A stretch of 64,000 nucleotides of DNA from Dioszegia crocea (lineage: Eukaryota; Basidiomycota; Tremellomycetes; Tremellales; Bulleribasidiaceae), in assembly GCA_001600615.1 (NCBI GenBank), contig BCKK01000007.1:650431-714430 (forward strand), written 5' to 3'. The notes under the pieces are model-generated. The model was not told the origin of the DNA. It worked only from the letters and a program-made list of their open reading frames with translations, and did no database searches. Shown here piece after piece: positions 34,969 to 45,944 of this stretch (its first letter is position 1; every line of letters starts with the position of its first letter). The position numbers were made by a program, and so were the translations under genes.

Positions 34969-36961
34969 CTAATGCTCCTCGCCCTGCGCCTTCTTGTCCA
35001 GCAGCGCCATTGGCTGCTCGGCACCAGCCATCCTATTCCGGTCGGCAAACGACTCCATAGGGATGTTGAGGTGTTTGAAGTATGTGGGGAAGAGGATGGC
35101 ACAGAGGAAGGTGGCGACGGCAAGGGCGATCCAGGGGTAGATGAGGTAAGGGTCCTGAATGGCGTTGGCGCAGGCGAGGGAAATGGCAGCGGCGACGGCA
35201 GAGTTGAAAAGGGCAAGTGCGTAGACGAGTGCCTTCATTCGTGCAGGTGAACGAGTGTAGGCCAGCTCGTACGATGTGACATTGACGAACAGCTCTCCGA
35301 CGGCGGGAACCATGATGATGGGGATTTGGAGCCAGATGGAGACGGGGGATACGGTGTCACAGGTTGACGCCTGGTAGCCACAGTCGGAAGTCTGGTAGAT
35401 CTTCCACTGGACAATAGCGGCGACGATGTCGGAAATGGTGGCCAGGAGGAAACCGATAGACATTCGGGTCATGGGTTTGATGGGCCGGCCGAATCTGGCA
35501 AAGAGGGGGTAAAGACCGAAGTTGAGGATAGGAGCGAAGAGGCTGGGGGTCAGCAAAAGAGCGTGCTTGGGAGAGGGAGACTTACATGATAGCCAATGAG
35601 TTGAAGTTGTCAATCAGGTCATTGGGGACACCATTGAGGGTCATAGCGCCAGACATGGAGTTGGCGGAATTTCCGATACCGCCGTTACCCAAAGTGAAAA
35701 TCTGTCAATTTGTCAACTAGAGCTCTGATTTTTAGATGGAAAGAAGCGCAAAACGAACGGGGATAAGCATGAAGACTGCGCAGGCCGACATGGTCTGCCT
35801 GATCTCATCGACAAACTTGTCGTCCCAAAAGACAACGCTGGTGTCGAGGCCTCCTTCCTGCTCGGCAATGTGGGAAGGTTTGGCCCGGTTCCAGAACTGA
35901 TCTCCGCCCTTCCACATGCGCGCCCACCCGCCATCTGCCAACAGCCTCTTGAAGACCTTGCCAACTTCCACAACGACAGAGCCCTGGGGAGGGGCCTTGT
36001 AGAGGCGTGATGAAACGAGGACGAGGACGATTGGCATGAGGCAGTAAAGAATACCGGGGATGAGGTAGGCCAGCCAGAATCCGACGAGACGGGCAGAGTA
36101 GGTAGTGGCGATGGAGAAGAAGGAGCCGACGTTGATGCACCAGTAGAAGACAAGGAGGTATCGCTGAACAGTGGTGGTGGGGTCTAGAATGACTCGCTCG
36201 CCCGATGGCAAGACTTTGAGTGTGGGGTGGCGAACAGGGGATTGATCGCAGAGGAGGGGACCGAGACAGGGCTTGATGAACCCTGCAGCGCCGGCGAGGA
36301 TGAGGATGGAGATGATGAAGGCAGCCAGAGCGCCGTCTGGGTTGGCAATGACGGCTGGGATGGCAGGGACAATGAGGATCATGTGGGCGAAACCACCGAT
36401 GGCGGCTCCGATAGCGATGGTTTTGAACCGACCCCACTTTGTGTCGGCGATGATACCTCCAGCAATGGGCATGAGGTAGGCGAGGAAGTTGAACATCTGC
36501 ACAAGGGCAGTGGCGGTCACTGAACCCCTGCCGAGAGCGCCGGCAGACTGATTCAGACCTGCAGCTCCGGGAGCGACAGCGCCAGCACCGTTACCGCCGA
36601 TGGGAAGAGGGCGATTGATAAAGTTGTTGAATGGACCTTTGCAACCGTAGTATGAAGCGCGCTCGCTGAACTCGATCAAGCACATAGCAACACCGGCCCA
36701 TCTGAAAAGTCAGCATTGGCATCGAAATGCAAATCTTCAAACTCACGGTAATGGCGCGGCCACCTTTCTCAGTGTCAACATATCCTCCTCGCTCGGGATG
36801 AGCTCCGCATCCATCTCCTCGCCACCGTGATCGGGAGCATTTGGGGAGATTGCGACTATGGTGTCGTCGAAAGTTTCCTTCTTCTCGCCATGATCAGCCG
36901 TGGGTAGACCCCGCGCTGGAACAGGTGCGGATTCGAAATCGAGGATGGTATCTTGGGGCAT
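34969..36961 (-). CDS. PTR2: POT-family di/tripeptide transporter PTR2
   Basis: A proton-coupled plasma-membrane oligopeptide transporter with 12 membrane segments and about 600 residues. The start MPQDTILDFESAP is followed by an acidic cytosolic N-terminus. After the first intron come CLIEFSERASYYGCKGPFNNFI, which contains the ExxERxxYY-type proton-coupling motif, then PIAGGIIADTKWGRFKTI, GFIKPCLGPLLCDQ and YWCINVGSFFSI (PTR2 signature region). A large cytosolic loop lies between TM6 and TM7. The second half has VPAVGELFVNVTSYELAYT, another family signature, and the C-terminus is EQPMALLDKKAQGEEH. Start is clear; at least four introns. It diverges from PRI1 across a 1.5 kb region. Confidence 0.95.
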
Positions 36962-38445
36962 TTTGGGAAGATAGTTGAAGGAGGATGAGAGTATGACTCG
37001 AACCTATATATGCCTTCGGAGCCAGTGTACAGATAAGGCGATTGCGCCATGTCATGTCTTATCGGCCGGCTATCGATGCAGATGTCGTGTGGGACATGGA
37101 CTAGTCGCCACTGCGTGGAGTCTCCGCGGGTCTGGCCCGCCCTTTCGGCCTATCCACAGTTGGAGCAACATGCCTCAAGATAGCGCAGATAGGGCGGTGG
37201 AGAATGGTACATGTGGCGATGTCGCCCATATGGAAAATGAAGCGTTTGTCAGGCAATCTGCGTCAGCCGATGTGAAACGGTTTCACATGGCGCGTCTGCA
37301 GCCGAAGCCGAACTGTAAATCCAGACTTGGATCTGCGTGGATTTGCATCAGATCCGCATTATCCGGCGGTCGTTAGGCTTGTCCATGCTCCGGCCGCCTC
37401 AGCCTACGAGTGTTCCGCGATGTTTCAGGCTCACAAGGTTCCAGAAAGTAGACTAGTCATCAAAAATACGCATGGCAGAAGTGGCAGAAGGAGCCAGAAA
37501 TAGAAACGGGTGGCAAATGGAGAGGGAGTAGGACCCCTCCAGCATGCCCAAAGACAAGAGCTGTGAAAAGCATTTTCAATACCGGAAAGCCGGGACACGA
37601 GCCAGACTCCAGCTTGAAGTGGTAACTCGGCAGGGGGTCTTGCAAAACCGTTGTCAGGGGTGAAGACTCGAAACTATGCGTCATGCAGTCATGCCGCATG
37701 GCTGTCATCCTTTGGCTTCTTATCGCAATCTAATCGTCACATGTAGAGTAACTATTATAGACTGTCCATTGTCGATTTGTGATCATATTGAGTGCATGGC
37801 ATGGTGGCAAGAGATAGCGCGCTCGCTCACGTCGCGCTCACAAGGCCATGCTGGTGCACGTTGCAAGCAGGGGCAACATTCCCGGCAACGTAAACCAGAC
37901 CGTGAGGAATGATGTTCGCAGATCGGACAAACACCTTAGACCATCGCCTTGTGTCTCTTTGATCGCCTCATGCGCATTAGACGGGGCTCGAGTGCGCAGG
38001 AACGAAATGATTGCGCATATAGGCCAGGTTTTCGACAATGCTCAGGCGCCGTATCGGTCGCGAGCGGAACTCGTTCGATCCCTCCTTCCAGTTGAACCCT
38101 CAGGTTGCATAGAGTCCTTGTATGCAGACCGGCGTATCTGAACGGGCAATAGTGTCCAGCGTCACACCCTATCTTGCAGTGCTGTATGTCCGCTAAATCG
38201 CAAGGATGCCTGACGGAGATGCTCAGTGGTCGTCATAGAGCCCAGGCCGAAACACGTGGCATTCCTTCGACGACGCGACGCGACGCGTTTTGTCGCGTCC
38301 CCTGGTCACAAGTCGAGGAGATCATACTCAGCTGAGTATAGCCCTACCTCACACATCACACAGCTTGTTTCTCACAGCATCACTCACTCAACATCCCATC
38401 TTCTGTGGAACAGGCAGATCATTTAACGACCAGAACATACCAATC
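36962..38445. other. Divergent intergenic region between PTR2 and PRI1
   Basis: About 1.48 kb without a recognisable gene; only scattered open frames under about 135 codons. The right end carries the cluster of ACGCG elements listed separately. The PTR2-proximal half is presumed to hold its nutrient-responsive promoter, but I could not identify specific sites. Confidence 0.5.
38273..38299 (+). promoter_or_regulatory. Cluster of MluI cell-cycle box-like sites upstream of PRI1
   Basis: Two overlapping ACGCGA units (38273, 38278) lead into a perfect ACGCGT (38283-38288), followed by a reverse-strand ACGCGACA at 38291-38298. The cluster lies about 150-170 bp upstream of the PRI1 start codon. In ascomycete yeasts ACGCGT is the MBF target that times S-phase genes including primase. 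Binding here is inferred from the sequence. Confidence 0.6.
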
Positions 38446-40250
38446 ATGTCGTGAGTTGGCTTTCAGTTTTGTTCCCCAAGAGATTTGCTGATGCGATTGC
38501 AGTGCCGAGAATGAGTAAGTCTGACCTGACATCGTTGCAAATGAGCTAGGGCTGACGATTTAGTGCTGGCAATCCCAAGGTCATGGAAGCCTTCTACAGG
38601 CGATTATTTCCCTATCGACCATTTTTCCGCTGGCTGAATCAAGACAACGGTCAGTCTTTCCCACGCTCTTCATATGCTGCAGCTGATGCCTCTTCAGCCC
38701 CTACCAAGCTCTTCACTCATCGAGAGTTTGCTTTCACCCTAGCTGGAGATGTCTACCTCCGGTACAACTCCTTCGCCGATGCGGATGACTTCAAGCGGGG
38801 AGTTCTGAGGTTGATTCCGAGCCGATTCGAAATAGGGCCACAATATACTGCCAGAGTAAGTTTAGAACCCCAAGGGACCAGGAGAGTGTGCTGACGACTC
38901 AGCCGAGAGATCGGAAAACGCTCGCTGCTGGTTCACTACAGCCTATACGCCGAGAGCTGGTCTTTGACATTGACATGACCGATTACGACGAGATCCGAAC
39001 GTGCTGTACCGACAAAAAGATCTGCAGGCGGTGTTGGGGCTATATCGCTGCGGCTGTCAAAGTGCTGGATAAGACATTAAGAGGTACGTATGAGGTTGGG
39101 CTGAGCTGACGTCCAGTTACATTCGGTTACAAGCATCTCCTCTGGGTATACTCTGGTCGACGAGGTATCCATTGTTGGATATCTGATCCGGCCGCCCTAG
39201 ATCTGAATGATGATCAACGGAGAGCGCTCGTCACTTTCCTAGAGGTCATCAAGGGAAGCAAAGAGCAGTCCAAGAAGGTCAACATAAGAGGAGGGAAGGA
39301 CGACGGTGACATTCACCCCTTCTTGACGTGAGTCCTTCTTGACTCGCTCGGAATGAAAGCTAACCCACGTCAAGAGATTCCATAGATGACCTTGGCTCAA
39401 ATTTCGTCAAGCTTTGCCTCATTGATCAAGATGTTTTCGGATCGGAGCGGGGTTACGAAAACCTACTTGCACTTCTACCTTCGGATCACCGTGAGTACTG
39501 CTTGATAACATTATGAGATTAGGCCGTCCAGTACTGAGACGCCAGAAACCATTGGCGCCCTAAGAAAGAAATGGCAAGCATCGCCAGACCGATCAAGTAA
39601 CGATAAGTGGAACGATGTCCTGGCGGAAATGCTGGTCATGAAGGGCAAGAAGGATAAGGAGGCTCTATACGTGAGTATGCGCTCGCGCAGAATGTTGCAT
39701 GAGGCTTGACTGACGATTGGTAGCGAAAATTCAAGAACGCGACGTCCGACATCATCCTGCAATACACGTATCCCCGAATAGACGCGGAGGTGTCAAAGCA
39801 CCGTAATCACTTGCTGAAATCGCCATTCTGTGTCCATCCTAGTACCGGTCAGTCTCTGTTGGTTTCCGCTCGTAGGACTTTTGTTCTGATGTGTCAGGAC
39901 GAGTTTGTGTACCCATCAATCCAGCCCTAATCGATCAATTCGACCCGGAGACGGTCCCGACTGTAGGCGAGCTTTTGAGAGACTTGAACAAGCCAGTGAA
40001 TCAGGGTGATGAGGCACTTGAGGGTGAGTCTCACTGGTAGCTGCCTTTGCGAACAATGCTGATGAATGGTAGATTACCAGCGCACTGCGCTCGGGCCATA
40101 TGTCGAGATGTTCGAGAAACATGTGAAGGACATCATGGATGAAGTCAATGCAGTCAAAAAGTCACGCAAGGGTGAGTTTTGGTACCGGAAATTCTGATGG
40201 ACACCGTTGATGATATAGCCGCTGCCAAAGAGGAGAGCATGGAGTTTTAG
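38446..40250 (+). CDS. PRI1: DNA primase small (catalytic) subunit
   Basis: The RNA-primer-making subunit of DNA polymerase alpha-primase. The first coding exon is only ATGTC (38446-38450) and the second is 12 nt (38503-38514); joined they give [20 protein letters not shown]. Conserved blocks follow: [33 protein letters not shown], the catalytic motif [15 protein letters not shown] with the metal-binding DID, the zinc-motif cysteines [33 protein letters not shown] and, near the end, [20 protein letters not shown] and [16 protein letters not shown]. The C-terminus is AKEESMEF. About eleven exons. Intron 7 probably uses a GTACTG donor (39496), because the nearer GTGAGT would break the frame. 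The MBF-like box cluster upstream suggests S-phase control. Confidence 0.94.
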
Positions 40251-40441
40251 GCTGAGAAACGGATCTGGGTGGAGTCGTCCATCTGACCCGGAAGCATGTT
40301 GTATGCATATAATCTGACAATCTCGCTGCTGACTCTATCAGCCGACGCCTGTGATGAAGACGAGTCCAACACCAGCGCTGCTTGCTGTGGCCTGCTGGGA
40401 TTATGGTCAGCCAGTGGATGAGATTTGCATTCTCTTCTGAT

Positions 40442-42606
40442 CTACTCTAATATGAGGCGACCTCGCGATACCTCCGTCCTCCTCCATCTGATATCCAACT
40501 CCAGCACAGCATCTCCAGCAAAGAACGAATCAGGCACCGTGTAGCTAAGCGAATAGTGATGTAATCCCTGTCGACCGGGCCCGTACGTCAAAGATCTGGT
40601 TCCAGTCGTTGCGCTACCCGCCAGACTGATGTCGAGACCAGGAAGTGAAGTCGTTCCTGACGCGAAAGCGTCCTTGTCTAGGGGATGGAATGGGAAGGAG
40701 GAGATGTCGAGTTGGATTGTGCGAGATTGGGACTCGTGCGTGAAGTGTTGGCTGGGCAGATATCGGATGAGGAGTCGACCTGGGCTTGCTACGATGGAAC
40801 AGCATGGTGATGTCGGGTAGTACTGATATTAGCTCTGTCTCCAATTCGTACTCACGCTAATCCAGCCACCACCAGCCACATCCTCTCCAGCATTCCACAT
40901 AATCACACCAGGGGCGAAATTTTCAGAATTGATGCACGCCCCGCCCGCATACTGCTGGTCGAATTCAATCCCTCCAGCTGATAATCCATCTTCGACCCAG
41001 CTTGTGTATTTCCGGGGCGAGCGGTCGAAAGGTGGACTCATAGCTTGGGCAGTGTAAAGATGGTCACCATACAGCTTGTTGAACTTGCTCATTGTCGCCG
41101 AGCTTATGGGTTTCTCAGCGTAATGACCCACGAGCATCTGCATGGGAATCATAGCGAGGTCGGAGTAGTGACTGCAGCCATCGAGCGCTTTAGGAAGGGG
41201 ACCTAAGGTAATCAGCGCAGCCCAGGTGGATACTCACTGTCTTCTCGGTCCATAAATCCAGCCATGGTCGAACCCAGGGTACCGCAATATTCCGTCATAC
41301 CGAAACCGTAAGTCCGATCCCAAGGTCCAGATAATGTCTTCAATGTGGGGTTGTATGTCTCGGCTGCACATGAGCTTCTGATTACTGTGAGGCTTACCAG
41401 TCTGGTCCCACAACGCAGCCAAGATCCGAGGGGCGTGTTTGTACAGTGTCGTATCCGGCGGGAGATACTGCGACAGCGAGAGTGCAAAGATGGTGACTCC
41501 GGTGTATGTTCCGCTGTTGAATTCGGACATGGTACCGAACTGGTCGAACGCTTCCACTGCCTCGGTAGCCCATTGCTAACAATCAGCAAAGCTTGAAAAG
41601 GGGCATACCTCGGCTCTGTCAGACACCTCGGAGTCTCCAATCATCGATCCGACGTACGCAGCGCAGACGCATCTCATGTACCAAGCCTGATATGTCAGAA
41701 CATTGACTTTGAAGCAGCTCACGTTTGAATAGGCCGGGTACAGGTTGTCCGACTTCACGCCCCCTTGCCTCATCGAGTCGCTCTCGACCGCCACCTGCAT
41801 CGTTCTGCGAAGAGTATCCCTCAATGTCTTGCTGATGCGATCCCCATATGTCGAGTCGATCATAATCCCTGCCAGAGTGACAAATAGAGCGTTATTCGGA
41901 TCTGACAAGATCAGCACTGCTAGCTGGCTGCACTCACCAAATGAGCGGTAGATTGAGGGTGGAACTAGACCTTTCTCCGAAGCCGGATGGACAGTATAAT
42001 CAGATGGGAAACTACATCAATACCAGTCAGTGCATGCGACGTACGTGCCGTAGTTCTCCTCTTCTCGATCTGTATACTGAACAGCGCAAACATTGCCAAT
42101 GATCTTTTCGGCGAGCGTAATGTCACCCTTGCCGTTACGAGCGAGCAGACCCACAGCGTACCACGATGAGAGCTTTGCCGAACGCCAACTTGAGGTTTCA
42201 GCAATGTCAGACCGACGCTCACAGTAGAGGAAGTGTAAAATGTGCATCCATAATCGTCATGGCTTCGTAAAACAGGGCTTCCTGCCGACTTGACATTGTT
42301 GTGACTGGACCTGCAGCGGACATATCGGCGGCGTAATCGAACTTGGGCCCGAGGGAATCTGGTGGGTTTTCTCGGTAAGAGCGAGGACTGCAGAACCTGT
42401 CGACTGGTAACCTAGTGCTTGAACTTGGCAGCTGACGCGCTGACGAGTAGGGTAGACTCTAAGATCAGGCACCACCCACCCACCCTCACCCACCTCCGCT
42501 CCGGCCCGGGTTTACGGCAGACCTCGAGATAACCGGTACGATTTCGGGGCAAAGTCAAAACCTGCCGACGAGTCAGTGGCAAAAACTGACCGATAGAGCT
42601 CAACAT
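40442..42606 (-). CDS. Six-hairpin glycosidase-like hypothetical protein
   Basis: Not a protein I can name with certainty. The coding part is clear from about 42360 down to TAG at 40442, over nine or more exons. Readable pieces are ALFYEAMTIMDAHFTLPLLW, AVGLLARNGKGDITLAEKII, SDNLYPAYSNAWYMRCVCA, MSEFNSGTYTGVTIFALSL, ILAALWDQT, TLSGPWDRTYGFGMTEYCG and AGFMDRED. The helix-rich pattern with GPWDRxYG recalls uncharacterised fungal proteins predicted to have an alpha/alpha six-hairpin glycosidase fold. The C-terminal part is beta-rich. The 5' end is unresolved: an ATG at about 42604-42606 opens a 64-codon frame that would need splicing, and in-frame ATGs near 42325 and 42298 are alternatives. No signal peptide is obvious. 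Confidence 0.6.
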
Positions 42607-43159
42607 GCCGGCGGTCTGTGACCTCCATCAGATCTGTAGATCTCGATCAGTCGGGAGTCGGTCCGACGGCAGTCGAGGTGTAAAGTGGGTGTCTTTGAAT
42701 GTAGCGGAGAAGTAGCGGAGGACTCACTGCCACTGTCTCACGGTCATCGGAACAGATCTGAAGGGATCTCCGACAGATCTGCATCCGTAACTGGATCCGA
42801 GAGAAAAAGCGGGGCTCCATTCTTTCGGTTGTATGCGGCCAGAAGCGGCTGGTCGTCCGACTCATTGTGCAACGACCGTTGGGTGAGCGTCGATCCTATC
42901 GAATGCCAAGCATCACCCTTCCCCGCTGCCGGTTGTGCACACCGCCCGCTTCCTTTTGCTGACCTTCTTCGCCATAGGAACAGAAATGGAAGATGCCAAG
43001 AGCTTTAAACGTCCCGAGCTTTGGAGTCCCCTTCTCCTCTCTGTCGGCCCCGGATGCAGCAGCCGGGGGTCGATATTTTGCCTTCATAAATTTGACTGAT
43101 ATATAGTGTGGTCTTCTTCTGTGTAGCCCGTCAACTCATCTGCAGGAATCATCCCCAAA
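42607..43159. other. Divergent promoter region of sugar transporter 1
   Basis: About 550 bp between the glycosidase-like gene (minus) and sugar transporter 1 (plus). It contains the CCCCGG/CCGGGG inverted pair listed separately and a TATATAG motif near 43096. No gene is recognised. Confidence 0.45.
43048..43068. promoter_or_regulatory. CCCCGG-CCGGGG inverted pair upstream of sugar transporter 1
   Basis: CCCCGG at 43048-43053 and CCGGGG at 43063-43068 form an inverted pair about 95 bp upstream of the ATG. GGGG-containing sites of this kind are bound by Mig1/Cre1-type C2H2 repressors in other fungi. A looser CCGGG/CCCGG pair (45779-45803) sits upstream of the tandem paralogue. A regulatory role is inference. 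Confidence 0.35.
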
Positions 43160-45130
43160 ATGACCACCCCTCACATATTGACACACGAATCCAAGCCGCA
43201 ATCGGACGACATGCTAGAGGTGGCACCCAAGTCCGACATGTTGGCCGACAACGCCGACGTCGAGGAGTTCAAGGTCGGGCGCGACATCCAGCTGAAGTCA
43301 GAGATGGACAGGTTGTCCATCGGCATGGCTTTCAAGACCTTCAAATGGTCGGCTATCATCTGCGCTGTTGCCGGATTTTCCGCTGCGACTGATGGTGAGT
43401 CTCCAGTTGGTCCCGTGCTGATGGCGAGGCTACCAAAACTCCCTCACCTCTGGCTTGGTCGCCAACCGTGGTTTCGTCCAGCAATTCGGTTTCCTGAACG
43501 ATCGGGGTGTTGTCGCTCTTGTACCCTCTCATGTGTCAACATTTGGTGGGATGTTCAGGTAAGTCTTTCCATATCAGCCTTGTGTGCCTAGCTAACGTCG
43601 AGCAGTGCTGGTCAGGTCATTGGTCAATTCTCGATTCAGTGGATTGCAGAGTGGATCGGACGAAAAGGTGCGATGTGGACCTTCATGGCGCTAGTCACTC
43701 TTGTAAGTCTATCTCTTCTGCGCGGTACTCGGCTGACAAGCTAGGCGGCCATCGTTGAGTGCGTCAGTACCGTCTGGTGGCACTTCACCATCGCAAAGTT
43801 CATCGCCGGTGTGGGAATTGGATGTGTGCAGGTCACTCTGCCGGTTGTGAGTGCAATCAGATCTCGTCCCGAGCTGGCAGCTGATCCACTAGTACATCAA
43901 CGAGCACGCGCCAGTGCAGATTCGTGGTTTCCTCGTTGTCGCATACAGCATGTGAGTGATGCATCTCAGCCTTGAAATGTCGCTGACCTATAGGTGGTTC
44001 ACTCTTGGTGGCCTCATGAGCTCCGTCGCCCTCTCCGTCATGAACTCACAGCAACCCCTCAACTGGCGCACTCCCATCTACACTCAATTCGGTGTCATCG
44101 GTATCGCCATCATCATCTACGCTTTCCTGCCTGAGTCGCCCTGGTGGCTAGTGTCCAAGGGCAAGATCGAACAGGCCCGCAAAGTACTCCAGCGGAAGAA
44201 CTCGGGCGTACCTGGCTACGACCTTGAGAATGAGCTCAACATTATCGTCTACACCATCGAACTCCAGAAGCAGGAGGCCCTCGCTTCAAAGGCTCTGGGA
44301 CCATTCGCGATCTTCAAGGGTCTCAACGGCAAGCGGTTCTTCATTGGCGCCTGGCCCAAAGTGAGTGCCTCCATCGCCCACTCGTTCGCTCGCTGACCTG
44401 CAGACTCTTCAACAATTCGTCGGTCTCGGCGTGTTCTCCTCCTACTCGACCTACTTCTTCCAACTGGCCGGCAACACCAACCCCTTCAACGTCACTGTCA
44501 TTCTCGGCTGTGTCAGCTTGATCTCCGTCATCATTGACGCCAACCTTGTCGACCGAATCGGAAGACGTCTCATGACGCTCATCGGATTCTCGGGCGCCTG
44601 CTTCGGTGTATCCTTGATGGCCATTGTCGGATGCTTTGACTACACCAGTCCTCAGCTCGGTGGTGTCCTAGTCTTTGCCGGTGTGATTGCCAACTTCTGC
44701 AACACCTTCCAGAGTTCAACCTCGTACGCCTACTTGACGGAAATGCCCGAGCAGCGCTTCCGAGCTCGTGCGACCGGTTGGGGTTTGGCTTTCTGCAACC
44801 TGTAAGTCTTTTGATGGGGTACAGATCTGACAAATCAGTTGGGCCGTATTGTTCAACTTTACAATTCCCCTCATGCTCAACATCTGGGTGGTCAAGACTG
44901 CCTTCTTGTTCATGGGTCTCGGCATTCCGTGAGTCTTCATCCCTTCAATTAGGGTCCACTTTGCTGATTCTGTCAGTGGTACTATTCTTGCCTACTTCAT
45001 CATGCCTGAGTCCATGGGCCGATCTCCCTCAGAAATCGACGAGCTGTTCAAGAGTGGTATTTCACTCCGCAAGTGGCGCGGATACAAGACGGACATTGAG
45101 AGGGATCTTGACACTAGAATTGCCGAGTGA
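43160..45130 (+). CDS. MFS sugar transporter, tandem copy 1
   Basis: A 12-TM plasma-membrane sugar porter. The cytosolic N-terminus (MTTPHILTHESKPQSDDM) precedes TM1 (KWSAIICAVAGFSAATDGYQNS). Sugar-porter motifs follow: IGRKGAMWTFMALVTL after TM2-3, AGVGIGCVQVTLPVYINEHAP, IRGFLVVAYS, PESPWWLVSKGKIEQAR at the end of TM6, QQFVGLGVFSSYSTYFF in TM7, DRIGRRLMTLIG, and PEQRFRARATGWGLAF in the second half. The C-terminus is short (SLRKWRGYKTDIERDLDTR). About nine introns, all short. It resembles alpha-glucoside/hexose permeases; the substrate is not determinable. Copy 2 lies 0.8 kb downstream on the same strand with the same exon layout. Confidence 0.9.
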
Positions 45131-45944
45131 ATTCAGTCACTGGGCGAGGGGAAGGAGTGGCGATCTTGGTTTCGGTTTCTGGGATATAATATAGGGCTAT
45201 ATCGCGGGTAGTAAGTAGTGCGAATGTACAATTGATATGAGCACTACTGGCGGTGATCGCGAAGCCCAATGGAATCACGCTGGGGCGCCTTGTGAGGACA
45301 TGTACGCGCGGAGCAAGGTCGACACAGGAGTCAGGGTCATGTGTACAGTTCACCGGCCGGTGACCGCTGTATCAAAAGCTCGCTGCAAACTCTCGCTGTC
45401 GCATCGTAAGTCACTAGAGAGTCTTCAGATGCTCAAGGAGGCTCAAATGACCCAACACACATCGTCACTCCCCAACGTCGACGTCAAACTTCAAGCTTTC
45501 CCACAAAGCTCGGGCCGATCGGCTAATCTTTACGTATCGTTACGGCATGTGGTCGGACCCGGTAAGCTTCTCGCCGGTGGATCCAGCTCACTTCATCCAG
45601 GAATAGCCTGTGGTTTCCCACTTTATGCCGCTAGTCTTCATTCAGCTCAATCACCACTACAGCCTCGATCCACCGACGATCCCCCTCGAGACCCACTCAC
45701 GCACTCACAGTGTTGAACCTAGATCAGAACCTTCTCACAATCAATTCCCCGAGATCACAAGCCCAATCCGATGCAGATCCGGGACGCGGACGCGGTAACC
45801 CGGTACCCCGAGACAGCTCCCAACTTTGGCGCAGCGAGAGTTGCCGTAGATCATCTTCGCCTGTGTATATAAGTGGAAGTGAGATGTCTTTCACCCCGTC
45901 CCCACACTCTTCACACTTCCTCTGCCGCGCCTGACCACTGCAAA
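45131..45944. other. Spacer and promoter between tandem sugar transporters
   Basis: About 810 bp. It includes a CCGGG/CCCGG inverted pair (45779-45803) with CGCGG repeats between the arms, and a TATATAAG motif near 45868, about 80 bp before the next ATG. A 159-codon open frame (45237-45716) shows no recognisable domain and is probably not coding. Confidence 0.45.

Noticed and set aside
37000..37060. Possible tRNA B-box (GGTTCGAGTC) on the minus strand
   Set aside because: No matching A-box or acceptor stem can be formed; it lies just upstream of the PTR2 start.
38268..38300. CGACG-type repeat as a simple microsatellite
   Set aside because: It is only about 30 bp, contains both orientations of the ACGCG core and sits at promoter distance from PRI1, so a regulatory reading is better.
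45237..45716. 159-codon frame between the two sugar transporters
   Set aside because: It lies in the promoter of copy 2, starts at a non-ATG-supported context and shows no domain.
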